Of a stretch of 64,000 nt of DNA, positions 11,548 to 23,883 are shown piece after piece. Made by a program: the position numbers and the translations under genes. This stretch comes from Allacma fusca (lineage: Eukaryota; Arthropoda; Collembola; Symphypleona; Sminthuridae): assembly GCA_947179485.1 (NCBI GenBank), contig OX359245.1, positions 47,169,067-47,233,066 on the forward strand, read 5' to 3'. The notes beneath the pieces are model-generated. The model was given only the letters and a program-made list of their open reading frames with translations. It made no database searches and was not told where the DNA came from. Within the stretch, counting starts at the first letter, position 1; each line of letters begins with the position of its first letter.

Positions 11548-13285
11548 ATGAATGATCCAGCCATAGCAAAAATAATTACTAAACTACCAACAACCTGGAA
11601 GTTGAAATCAAAATATACATTGATTAATGGTATTTTATATAAATACAATTCCAAACAAGGTGAAAACTCCCTCATCGTAATTCCAAAGCAAATGGTCCCT
11701 GACATAATTCAAAAACACCATAATTCTGTTTGCCATCTGGGCCAAGACTTTAAAAACCTTACAAACTAGTTTTTACTGGAGGACCATGTCCAAAGACGTC
11801 CATGCATATATTCAATCATGCAAAATCTGCCAGGAGCGTAAAGCTCCCAGAGGACAGAAACAACCTGGAGAATTCCAGTACATCCCAATTCCACTCCGCC
11901 CATTTGAAAGAGTACAAATGGATATTCAGGGTCCGCTCACAAATCAAGCCGGACGTCCACGATACATCATAACAGCTATCTGCTACTTGACAAAATTTTT
12001 GGTCACTGACGTCGTCCCTATAGCAGATGCCAAAACAATTGCGATTTTTATCTGCAATAAACTGGCCTGTTTATACTCACTGCCTGAAATTATCCAGACT
12101 GACCAAGGTACAGAATTTAACAATTCAGTCCTCACTGAACTCTCCAAAATTTTTAACTTCAACATGCAGTTTTCCACTACATTCCATCCACAGAGCCAAG
12201 GACTCGTAGAGAGGACCCATCAAACTTTAGGGGATGCTATAGCAATGTACACTGCTGAAGCTAAGGCTGACTGGCCTTTGGCGCTACCCGCTCTGACCTT
12301 CCATTTAAATAACACGATACATACTTCTCATGGATACACCCCGTTCTTCCTTCTTCACGGATTCAATCCTCGGACTCCTCTTAGAAATGCCTTCCCCACA
12401 TTTTTCCCTGAACACCAAAATATCCAAAATATGGACACACTATGGAAATTAACAGACGATATTATCGCACGTCATCGAGAAAAATATGCTGCCCGAGTTA
12501 ACAAAAGTACACGCACAGTTACGTATGAAATAGGTGATAATGTGCTCTTAGAACACACTTCCATTCAGCCGGGAGTAAGCACAAAAATTCTTCCCCGTTG
12601 GAAAGGTCCATTCAGTATCATTGACATTCCTTCCGACGTAAATTATACAATCCGTGGTTCCACTGGCGCGACTATGAAAACAATGACAGTACACGTTTCA
12701 AGACTCAAGAAATATTATGAACGCCCAAACTGGTTAAAACTGCCATCTTTATTGAACACAGCACATCAAGCTCCAAATCCAGAGCCGTTCACAAATTTAC
12801 AAAATTTATCACAGGAAGATATTGACTCTACAGGCCCTGTGACCTCACTTGACCCTGCAAATTTATCTAAGTGTTTACCAGAGAAAAAATCGGGCGTGAC
12901 CCCTCTAGGACCTCACGATCCCGGGGGCCCCACCCATACACCTCCCCCTACGGAAGGCACCCCTCCCCCAAGAGGTAGCCTTCCCCCCTTGGAATCAAAC
13001 CCTTCTAAAGATTCAACACCTGACCTACCTACAGTAAATGGTCAACCTACGGCACTATCAAATCAAACTGACTCATTACGTGCAAATTTGCAAAAATCAG
13101 AGTCCATTACTCTACCTACAAAAAGGATCAGAAGAACCCAACAACAAATTCTAGAAGAGGATTCACAAAAAATAATTCCGTCAGATGTTTACACTCGCAA
13201 AGATGAAGAATTCCGACGGTCCACAAGACACAACATCGCTGCAGTGGAGAATTTGTTCCACTCAATGCTTCTTCGTTGTTCCTAA
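11548..13285 (+). pseudogene. Integrase of gypsy element 1
   Basis: The integrase would insert element DNA. The N-terminal HHCC zinc site is split: HHNSVCHLG lies near 11723 in the first frame, and after a frameshift near 11765 the frame starting at 11786 gives SCKICQERK. The catalytic core shows VQMDIQGPL, IIQTDQGTEF and, 35 residues on, FHPQSQGLVER, so all three acidic residues of D,D-35-E are present. A GPF/Y-like module (WKGPFSIIDI, VSRLKKYYERP) follows, then a proline/serine-rich tail of about 150 residues ending near a basic RRSTRHN stretch. No chromodomain is seen. Confidence 0.88.
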
Positions 13286-13715
13286 AGTTAATCTGAGTTC
13301 ATAAAAATATTTTACTCAAGAGAATAATAACAAAAGTTCAAAAGAAAAATTCTGGAATTCAAGAAAATCCCAGCCTCGGGAACTCAACTCTGCCCCATGT
13401 GTAATGCAACTCACAAACACCATTGAACAAAGGTCACCATTCTATGGCAGGGGTTCCCGACCCTCTCAGGTGCCTTGAACTCCCACTGGATTGCTCCGAC
13501 CACCAAGTGCCATTATGTACACGATGTTAGCAAATTACATTATACAATCACCGGCTTCATAGATAATTTCCCTGGATCTACGGACCGTAAGGGTACCAGC
13601 CTCCAGACCCTTCGCCCTATCCTAACAACAACTATCACTTTCACTTTTGAACTTTTATCCATGAGAGATGATTTCAGAATCACAAAATTGTCGTCACCGT
13701 GTAGAAAATAAAAAA

Positions 13716-14376
13716 TACAGGATTAAAATTTTGATTGTCACAAGTTTCCACTAATTTATTAATATTTTTGAGTTCTAGAAACATTTACATTCTGCAGAAT
13801 TATACTCAAGTATCGTTTATTTGTGTTAAAATATGTTCTCACGTTTTCTGCTGAAAATTTTGAGAGCTTGCTAGGAATCCAGCAGAATGGTCCTAGCCCC
13901 GAGAGTATTAATTTACAACAACTATTTTTAATTTATGTTTAATTTACAAATACAATATTGGCAGGAATTACAGGATTTCTGTAATTTGAAAATTGGCTAT
14001 TTGTTTTCAAGTTTGGACAAACATTTTTGTTTAAAATTGCGTAAAAATCGAAGCGTTCTTTTTGTAATAATCAAAAAGTAGTGATAATTTAGTGGTTTTT
14101 CCTAAAATTGTGGTGAATATAGTCAAACCGCACATTTTAAAAAATCATTTTGCATTCCAAGCAACAATTTGTATTTGAAAATTTGATTTCTTTAACAAAA
14201 AACCTGGCTTGGCTCCACGTCTTTGCGAGAGTCATATCAAGAGTTTTTGAGTTATCGGAATGAGACGAATTTCTAAATATTTGTAACGAATTGCGCGCAT
14301 GTATTGTTACTTGTTTGGTTACTATCGTGGAAATTTACCTTTGGATATAGAGACAGAATTTCGAAATTTTTAGAAA
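13716..14376. other. AT-rich stretch without recognised gene
   Basis: I see no gene or repeat family here. The 3' end of gypsy element 1 may lie inside or just before this stretch, but I could not place it. Confidence 0.4.
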
Positions 14377-14384
14377 ATCGGCTG

Positions 14385-15559
14385 TAGGGTATGTCGATTT
14401 GAAAATGCCCGGCATTTTGGGCAACTCGCCCACCCAAAATGCCAGGGCATTTTGGGCATTTTCATTTCTGGGCGAGGGCGGCATAATAGGGAATATTGGG
14501 CAAGGGCATTTTGGGCATTTTCATCGAGGACAAATTTGGCAGAATCGTGGAATATAATAGAACAATCTATACAATTTGACAATGGATTTGAAAATTTCTT
14601 TGTAATTTTGGAGAAAAAGCGTTCGAAATTTTCTTGAAAATTTTATTCTACATGTCATTATTTTGACGAAGTTAATTCAACCGGTGATGAAATAGGTTTG
14701 GATACCACAGGTCATATTGAACTTTACAATTTGTGAAACACCTGTACAGTACACGATACGGCTATAAATTAAAATATTCTAGGAACTATTTTTCCAAACT
14801 GCAGACGATGTAAAATGAACTTCCACCGTCCTGGGAATATTCAAATACCCCTATACATGTATGTATATTACTGTGATCAGAAATGTCGTTTCGGTTAAAA
14901 TTTGAACACATACGGTAATTGTTTTATACATCATATAACTACAAACAACAATATTTGGGGAACCTGTATGAAGGATGTATGTATATTGGTTTCTACTCGA
15001 GCCATTTTTGGCTGATCGTTGCAAACTGCAGACAATAGTGATGTAGAATAAAATGAGTATAAAATTCAGCTTCATCCCCTATTTAAATTTTGACTGATCC
15101 ATTACATTAGATTTTTACTCTTAGGAGTTCGTACTTCAAAAGAAAATAGTACTTCTGCCCGCCCGTCAGTGACGCATATGTAAATTTATTTCATGTTATT
15201 GTTTACATAGAAATTAATTTTAATAGGAGTGATCAATGATATCAATGATTAAATTGATTTAACTGTTTTTGCCATTAAAATATACGCGAAGAAGCGAATA
15301 ACCAGACATTCACATTTGTAACTTTTCCTTGGCTGCGCTTTCATGCATTTGGATGGATATTCGGAATATATGCTAGTAATCCAATTTTGGTGCCGTGAAA
15401 ATGCCCAAAATGTCCAACTTGTCCTGCCCAAAATGCCCAAAATCAGGGCATTTTCAAAAGCTGCCCATATGCCCAGTTTTTGGGCATGTGGGCAGGCATT
15501 TCGGGCATTTTCAGTTAGGCGGGCAAATACTGCAGGGCATTTTCAATCGACATACCCTA
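14385..15559. mobile_element. hAT-like element, GGGCATTTT word family
   Basis: Termini read TAGGGTATGTCGATT on the left and AATCGACATACCCTA on the right, a perfect 15-bp inverted repeat. They are flanked by ATCGGCTG at 14377-14384 and 15560-15567. The identity extends to 10 bp (AATCGGCTGT) if the terminal T/A pair is counted as target. Arms at about 14398-14530 and 15395-15545 are made of GGGCATTTTGGGCATTTT words in both orientations. The middle 850 bases are AT-rich and show no transposase. Total length is 1175 bp. A related half element ends at 46259. Confidence 0.9.
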
Positions 15560-15569
15560 ATCGGCTGTG

Positions 15570-18500
15570 ATTTGTTCGACGCTTTTATGAAGTATCAAAA
15601 CAGGCGTTACATCATCGTCTAGGGCAGCTCCGGAGGATCCTGGATAATGGTTACAGTGGCGTCGAAGAAAAACATTTTTAAAGTTTTGATTTATTTTTGA
15701 AATATTTTATTTCGACAAACAAATTTTGTTTAAGGCTACTGAATTGCAGGACATAATACGTAGGGTGACATGAATTTTTAAACATTTCTAAATTATCAAA
15801 AGACACATTGACTGATAAATTGTCGTTGAGCGGAAATATTCTATTGAGCTGGCCGTCAGAACTAGTCGTTGTTCGAACCAATCGGATTTACAATTGAAAG
15901 CTGCTATATAAATATCAGTGCATTCACGCACGAAACAGATTGGCTATAAGTTGTTCAATCTGCGGAAGCAATTCCAGACAAATATGTGGTGTGGCGTGAA
16001 TGTTTAAACATTTTACAAATATCTAGACAAGAAATGTAAAGAATAATTTGTGATGTGATTGATATCTGTGATAAACGAAGTTGCAAAACCTTTTTTCACT
16101 TTGAAGGGAGTAGTAAAAATGGCGAAAATCACCAAAAACTACTCTGACCATTTTTTATCACATTTTTCAAAACATGATTTTAGTATTTTAAATCGGCAAA
16201 ATACATTTTGCTTCAAGCTGTTGATTTTCAGAACCTAATACGTAGTTTGACATGAATTTTTAAACATTTTTAAAACATCAAAAGACAAATTAAATAAGCA
16301 AACGCATAGAAACTGCAAAGCAGGAAACATTGATTTCGCATCATAACTAACGTTGTTCGGACCAATTGACGTTGAAATTTAAAGCTGACATACAAATTTA
16401 TAATTAAAGCCACAGTATATTATGTAGGATTCACATTTTCCGTGGTGTCCGCGTACTACCGTTGCATCGAATGAAATGATATCACTTGTAAAATATTCCA
16501 ATTTACCTCGAAATGTATCATTTCCAGCAATTATTCATGTTCCTGAATTTTTTTGAACTCTTGGGTAGTTCTGCGTTTTGAGGGACAGGGTGTTAATAAA
16601 CATTCAATCCTGTCACCGAAATATAAGATTGGGTCAAAAATATTCAGTTTCCCATTTTGAAGCAAATCTGTTTTTTTATTCTAAATCTGAATAAGGAATA
16701 ATTATTGTAGATGCTACCTCAGACGGATTTTGGTAAAATGGAAGCATTTTTGAAACAATGGAAAGATTTAAAATTCCTTAAATTTGTTTAGAATCACGTA
16801 TGGTGTTGGCTTATTGAAAAATGTCTTTATGTCCAGAAATATCATCATGGCAAAAACATGATGTCAAGATGATCTTAACAAAATGGACAGGAAGTTATTA
16901 AAGAGATTTAGCCTCAAGCGTAAAAATGAGAAAGCGTAGATTGAAGAAATTTTATTTTAGGCATTTATCATGGAAGACCTGAAAATTCATACCTCTTGCT
17001 GCAAATGTTTGGGAATTCAATGGAAGAATCGTATGAATCAAAAGAATATTCTTCCCAAGGGGAAACTTGAGACCTCTGGAATTTAACACATAAACTTAAA
17101 TTTAATCAGTTTTTGAATGTTGGAATTATTAGTCAAATTTCATTCTCGTGTATTGTATTGTCAATGTGTACCCAAGAAATGAATCTTGGCTCACAATTTA
17201 TTTTCATGTGGGTAATACACGTAACTCGAACCTAAATCTAAAGCTAATAACATAAAACCACACATGTTTTAAAAATACTATAAATAATAGTGGAAAACAA
17301 AATTATAGAATATGTTGTCAGTAAAACGTTGCCTTGCATGCCATCAACAAAAAATAATTGAAAACGAATAAATTTAAACTTAGTTCTCCAAACCTAAAAC
17401 CAAACTTTTTGCAGTTACAAAAATATTGTGATTGTTCTTAAAAGTTGCACACATAACAAATTGTAGCTTTTATTTTCCTTCCCAAAGAAACTTCCTCTTG
17501 TACTTCTGAACTGCAATGAAGAGCTGATGAGTATACGATATATCGCTGCAATTCCGATTTGCGTGTTTGTATGAAAACGAATTCCCAAAATCAGTAAAAA
17601 TAAAGCTTTTCTAAGCTAGTCAAACTTTGTTCTTGTTTATTGAACTTTAAGAAATCAATTTGACCCAAGAAATGAAACTTGGGTCACAACTTTTTGTTGT
17701 GTTAGTAATTAACACGTAACTCGAATCTGCATCTAAAAAATTTAGCATAAAATAAAACTTGTTTTTTGAATATTCTAAAAATAATATTGCAAAATAATAT
17801 AGTAATTTAGGACAGGAGTAATAATCATCGCATGTGATGCTAAACAAAAAATTCTGAAATTAGAGTTTGTAATTGTTACATTTTAGTTTCTTTTTATTTT
17901 GATTAACTTCAAAGTTCAATATATTGAACTTTTGATCTACTATAGTTTTGGGTAAATGAATTTAAGATCAAGATAGTTATCTCGTACTAGTAATTATGTT
18001 GTTATTAATGTAAATTATCAATAGTTTTAATTGCCGTAATTTGCATTAAATTCTAAGACATTCTTCGTTTTTTACCACTTTTCCCCCTTTTCTGGTCTAA
18101 TGGGAGACGAAATATTATTGAATTCTGTACTGATAAAAATTCCTAACTTTTCAAAATAACTGTAATTTTCAAAATAACTTTAATTTTCAAAATAACTGTA
18201 ATTTTCAAAATAACTGTAATTTTCAAAATAACTAATTTTCAAAATAACTAATTTTCAAAATAGCTAATTTTCAAAATGGGTTTAAATATATAAAACGAGT
18301 TTGTTGGGAAAACGATTTCGTCAATTATTTTCCCTGCAAATTTTACAGTTTCAGTAAAAATTCTTCCCGGAAACGTGTGAACCTGACGTAATGTTGCTCA
18401 TGGAATTAGGTCTCTTTGATTTCAATCAAGATTTAGCATCCCAAACTTATGTTTCGAAATACTTTATGTTTTATTATTATTTTATAATTATCCTAGCTCA

Positions 18501-21222
18501 AAAATTGAGACCTATAGATTTTAAAATTTGAAGTTAATGCAAAATAAAATAATTAAAGCGTAGGGCATGAAGGAAAAATTGCCTTGCATGATGCTCAACT
18601 GACGAAAATTTAAAACGAATCAATTTTTTTAAACTCACAATCGGTCGTTCAAAATTAAAACCCAAATATTGGAGGTTACAAAAATGTTGTTTTTAAAAGT
18701 TTCAAACAAAATTTTAGCTTTGCGTTTCCAATTTTTTCCTTTTTTTATTGGTTTGATCCGTTGGCCTCCATGTATTTTTTTCGTCTCTCCATCTCTTTGT
18801 TTTATGCTTCGGGACGAAAAATCTATTATTCGTCTCTGCACCTTCTGCTAATTGTAAGAGTTCTATTAATTGGCGTGAAGACATTAGTTGGTCTTAATTT
18901 TCGCTTATTTTAAAACTCATAATTGAGTCCTCAGTCCTCACAGAACTGTTGTACTGTTCTAACGTATTTTAAAAAGTGGGTATTTATTTAAAAGTTTTGA
19001 CAATAAATTAAAACGTAATCGTTGAAATCTTTAAATCTTTCTCTTCCGGGGAACAATTGACATCGCTAAATCGAACATGAACTCTGTTCATATAATTGTT
19101 GAAATGTAAGGTTGACAATAAAATTTAACAATAAATGCTACGTAAGTGCATTAACTAAGGCCATTTTCATTAAAAAATATTTCTATAGAAAATCCGGAGT
19201 TGCAATGTTTAAAGACAAATAGCTCAGCAAATTCGGAGTATTGATTTCTCCAGTTTGAAGCACACAATGAAATACCGAATGCGATTTTAAATTAAGATCA
19301 AACTCCTGCACTTTAAATTGCAGATACATTCCATTGTTGTCACTGAGTAGTTTCAAATTACTCTAACAAGTTACCCACGCCCCATGCCCACTCGGGATCG
19401 GAAAGAAATTTTATGGGAGCTTAGGTACTTGGCCCAATGTTCCAGCGAGAGCAGAAGTTTGTGCCATCTAGCCAGGTTTGCGCGGGAAATCGCGCAGAAG
19501 TTTTAAATTCTAATTCGTAAACACCCCCCTGGTTTTCCCCTGAAAATGATCATATCCAAACACAGTTACGCCAATTCTAGTAGAACATCTCGAGTGGCGT
19601 TACGGTTAACATATTTTATTTTGTGTTTAAATAATTTTAATTATTCTTGCTAAGATAACAAAACCGTTACAAAATAAGAGCCGCTTGTCAACAGTTGACC
19701 TTAACTATGGAAAAAAAATCTATCTTTTATACTCTTAATAGAACCCGAAACAATTAATTTCTATTATCTTTTGCTAGAACTATCTCACTTTCTACTGAAT
19801 GGGTATGAACTGTAACGACGAACTCATTTTTGATTATTAGTATAAAACATTTAACTTAAATTAGCAAACTGATAAATTATATTATCTGATTTTTATTTAC
19901 ACAGTACAGTTCAATCAACAAATTTGTGGCACCTGTATGTAAAACCGGCTTTGCACTTTTATATAGTATTTAAAGCAGCCTGAATTTGTAAATACTTAAA
20001 AGAAGAGTATACAAAGTCTCATGGAAAAGAAATTTAAATTGTAAATTTTCCAATACATAGTAATGCGAAATTAATCGTTGATAAACGTGTATGTTGAAAT
20101 TTCAGGTTCAAAACTGAAATTGCGGCATTATAAACAAATGCACTACATCCCCAATTCAGTTGTTTCTATCTCGTGTGGCGTTATTGTTAAAATATTTAAT
20201 TTTGAGTTTAAATCATTTTGATTTATTTTTGCTGGGATTTCAAAACCGTTACAAAAATGCAACCCATTGTCAATATTTGACCTTAAGAATGGACAAAACA
20301 ATTTAGTTTTTATACTGTTATTGTAACCAGGTGCTTCAAATATTAGGGATTTTGCCATTTGAAGTATTTGAAGCACAGCACTGTATGTAAAAACTACAAA
20401 ATATTTTGTTTCCTATATTTTTTGCTGGGACTTCTTCACATAAAGCTTAATGAGCATGAGATCCATTATTAGTAATTATTAGCCTCTTACATTCCTATTG
20501 TTCAAAACTTTAGCAAATAGTAATAATTTCAGTGCGCCCCGTGTAATATTTAAAGCGGCGTGAAATCTGTGAATATTGAAAAAGTAATTTATGGCTCGCA
20601 AAACTTTAAGAAAGTCTAATATTACTAGATTAATTTTTAATGTATTTATGTATATGTTTAACATGAAGCTATTTACAAATTTACTCAAATTTGAAAGAAA
20701 GTGAGTAAAAATGAAAGTTAAAATTGTTATGATCAATTTGATAAATCAAATTTTAGTAATAATTTTGAATTCTCAGCAAGTATTGGCTCTTGAAAGTTTG
20801 TGTGGCTTTGCTCCACCTCCGTCAGGAAGTAATGTCAAAAGTTTTTGAGCTGGCACAACGAAAAAATTTAGACGAAATTATTCTAGAAATTGGGAAAATG
20901 TAATGCTTCTTGACGGCTTGCCTGCTGGGGTTTGGGACGAATTAACGATTTTAAAGAACACGGTACATGCAAATATGCTTATATTCTTAAGCTTATCAGC
21001 ACAACTACTGGAGAATGGATACAGCGGCGTCGAAGAAAAACCATTTACAAATTTCGATACATATTTTATTTCGACAAAATAAATGTTGTTCAAAGCTACT
21101 GATTTGCACGACGTAATACGTCGGGTGTCATGAATGTTTAAGCATTTCTAAATTATAAAAAGGTAATTTGAATGAGCAAATATATTGTCCTTGCCAAGCG
21201 GTCTAATTGTACTGGGCTGGGC
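15570..21222. repeat. Long dispersed repeat block, copy B
   Basis: Pieces of this 5.6-kb block match other parts of the window in the same direction: 15.65-15.78 kb with 4.86-5.0 and 21.0-21.17 kb; 15.95-16.67 kb with 2.0-3.0 kb; 17.04-17.56 kb with 0.2-0.72 and 22.16-22.65 kb; 18.87 kb with 1.07 kb; 19.13-19.33 kb with 44.38-44.6 kb; 19.78-20.13 kb with 5.09-5.48 kb; 20.52-21.17 kb with 4.34-5.0 kb. No coding region is supported; short open frames are not shared between copies. Small tandem repeats lie within it at 18148-18279. Confidence 0.65.
18148..18279 (+). repeat. Short tandem repeat, 18/16-bp unit
   Basis: Four units of TTTTCAAAATAACTGTAA (18 bp, one base variant) are followed by three 16-bp units lacking two bases and a partial unit. 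It is a minisatellite with a unit-length switch. Confidence 0.9.
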
Positions 21223-21921
21223 CATATCTCGGCGAACTCGTGAATTCTGAGTTCCGAACTCGAACTCAGCTCACATTCGAGTTCCATAAAATCTGGTTTT
21301 GAGGCCGAGTTTGGCGCTGTTTTAAAAGCCGCCGTGACTTGAGGCTGAGAGCCAATCATTCATGATAGAACTCAAATGACTGAGTGCGAGTTCGAAATGT
21401 GGACCTCTCCAACACCAACCTCCTAATTCCATCTATGCTTAAATATTTATATTGTGGAATAACGATTGATGTGCATACCTGCGTATTGATTCTTATCGAA
21501 TTCGGTTAATGAAGAGTGTGCAAAATAATGGTTTAAGCGCTTAAAATAAAATGAAAAAAACTGAAATCACTAATGTTCGTTTGATTTGTTTTTAGATAAT
21601 TACATAATGTTTAATATTTGACTTTTGTTCTTCTTATTATTCCGAAGAGTTGAAATAAAAATATTATATATAAAAAGTGGTAAAAAATGTTTTAAAATGA
21701 ATTGATGTATTTAATTGGCAGTATACTTGCTTCACGAAACTGGAAATTGAGTCTTAGGTGAGTGCGAGGCTAAGTTCCAAAGGGTAATAAACGAGCCTCC
21801 GAGTTCGAGTTCGAGGCAAAGAATTACATACAGTTCAGTGCCTCAGTGAGTTCGAGGCTTAGAGATCTTGCACACGTTTAACCGAGTCCGAGTTCGAGTT
21901 CGAAATTTTTGCCGCGGTATG
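21223..21921. mobile_element. hAT-like element, GAGTTCGAG word family
   Basis: Ends read CATATCTCGGC and GCCGCGGTATG (9 of 11 bases complementary). They are flanked by a perfect 8-bp duplication GGCTGGGC at 21215-21222 and 21922-21929. Arms at 21230-21410 and 21745-21905 are built from GAGTTCGAGTTCGAGGC and its complement. The middle is AT-rich with no gene. The related repeat at 15.83-15.87 kb runs through the equivalent place (GAGCTGGCCGTCAGAAC) without an insert, which supports the boundaries. Confidence 0.87.
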
Positions 21922-21929
21922 GGCTGGGC

Positions 21930-23282
21930 GTCATCACTAGGCGTTGTCCGGACCATTCGACGTTACACTTTATAGCTGATAAATTGCTACACTCACGCTG
22001 AAACTTAACTTTCGTTTTTATTCAGTACTTCCTGACAAAATATCTAGTGTGGCACGAATGCTAAAACATTGTAGAAATATTTATTATACTTGACAAGCGA
22101 AGACGCATAAAACATTTTCCCTGTGAACGGAAGAGTAATGGCGAAAATCCTCAAAAACAACATTATTTTCTAACGAGAGAATTGAGACCTCTGTAGTTTA
22201 AAACTTGAACTTTAATTTAGTTAATTATTTAGCATTGGAATTTTTTATCAAAACTCGTTCTCGCTTATTGTATTTTATAAAATTGTGCACCCAAGAAATG
22301 AATCTTGGCTCACAAATTTTGTATGGGTAATTCTCGTATAAAGAGAATTGCTTAAAACGACATTTGTTTTTAAAATATGTAACAAATATTAGGGCAAAAT
22401 AAAATTATTATGTAAGATACATAGGAGTAAAACTTGCGTAACATAATTCGCAACTAAAAAAAGGAAACCAAATCAATTTAAACTCAGCTCTCCGAACTTA
22501 AACCCCAAATATTTGCGGTTACAAAAATGTAGTTGTTTTCAAAAATTTAACACTTAAAGAAATTTTAGCTTTGCATTTCCTGTCCAAGAAATTTGCAGAA
22601 ATTTCCTCTGGTACATGTGAATTGCAATAAAGAGCTGAAGAGCATAATATTTACATATATATGGAATTCGGATTTTCCTTAATCGTTTCCTGTAGGTTAA
22701 CCTCCGAATTATTACTGATCCCATCATCTTTCACACTTATAACCCAAGATCAAAGCCCTCCATTTCTCATTTTCCTTTCAACAGCTAATTAAGCTACAGG
22801 TGTTCCAACACATGCTTCCATAGCGTTGTGTTGTATTGGTCAATTTGATTTTCCATAACTTACGGAGCCACTCTAGTATTGGATCTCCGGCAGTACAAGA
22901 CGAATGTAGTTTTTTCTTTTTTATGTCTCTCTTCTATTTCTTGGGACCACCAATCTGTAATCAGTAGAAAGTCACTACAGGTAAGAAATGTGCTACGTGG
23001 CGAAACTTTAGTTGTTTTTAATTTTAGCTTTTAGCTAGACTGCTAGTTTAGCAAACCCGGAGTATTTATTTCTCTAGTTTCAAGCACACAATAAATTACC
23101 AATGATTGCAATTTTAACTAAAACCAATTTTTGCAATCAAAACTTTTAATTGCAAATACACGGTATTTTTGTCATTGGGTCATCCCAACCCATTCTAACT
23201 GATAATTCTTTGACAGAGAAAATATGGACTGGCTCAAAGTTGATTATATTAAATAATTTTTATTCCATAAGTCCTTCGGTAT
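21930..23282. repeat. Long dispersed repeat, copy C (cut by gypsy element 2)
   Basis: This copy aligns with 1-1.13 kb over its first kilobase and with 46.27-46.87 kb over its last 640 bases. The match to the 46-kb copy stops abruptly after CCTTCGGTAT at 23282, where the copy at 46.87 kb continues CATTTACATG. That break marks the left edge of gypsy element 2. Confidence 0.75.
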
Positions 23283-23883
23283 TGTAAGGATACAATCCTT
23301 CCAGTTACTTATATAAATAATATTATAATACGAATTACACTAAAATGTAAGGTACGCTTATCTATAAGGTTAATGGACGGTGAGCGTCTAGATGTTCTTG
23401 GGAGTTGAGGAAAGGAATATAGAATAAATGGGACTCTGAATTTAGCGTTCAAACCGTGAACACCTCTCCGGCTCTTTTTAGTTTTTAAGCATTTCATAAT
23501 TATTACTCATGTTATAATTACTCATACTTACACTAGGTTAAGATAGTCATAGGAAGAGAGTTAGAGCCTCTCATTTCTGGTGGAGGTGCTTCATTTCTTT
23601 TCTCCCGTCCTTTAGCACAGCCAAGCAGTGCTAAATTTAACTTAAAATTAGGTAATTATTAATTCCTAAAAATAAATTAAGAGCTAAAGTGCTACTCTGC
23701 GTCTGGGCATTATCTCAAGATGGTCCCACCCTGCTGATCCTTATCGCGGCCGTTGGATCGTCAAGACCGTCCTGCAGAAAGGAACTGAGTGCCGTTGGTA
23801 ACATTTTTGAATTAATTATGGATAGTTAATATTAATTCTGTGAATTCTGACCGGTCATCCCAAAGTCACCTGTACCACTAACA

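Larger units (their letters stand above)
5551..13715 (+). mobile_element. Ty3/gypsy LTR retrotransposon 1 (defective)
   Basis: The order is promoter-like leader, gag with two zinc knuckles, protease, reverse transcriptase, RNase H and integrase, all on the + strand, which is the Ty3/gypsy order. Reading frames are broken by at least four frameshifts and two stop codons. Codon and base use is visibly more C-rich than the AT-rich flanks. I could not find matching long terminal repeats: sequence upstream of gag (5.5-6.1 kb) and downstream of integrase (13.3-13.7 kb) do not resemble each other by eye. The stated ends are therefore approximate. Confidence 0.85.

Noticed and set aside
23721..23760. 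Primer binding site beginning TGGTCCCACC
   Set aside because: It starts with TGG at a plausible distance, but I could not match it confidently to the 3' end of a tRNA and the LTR end is not defined.
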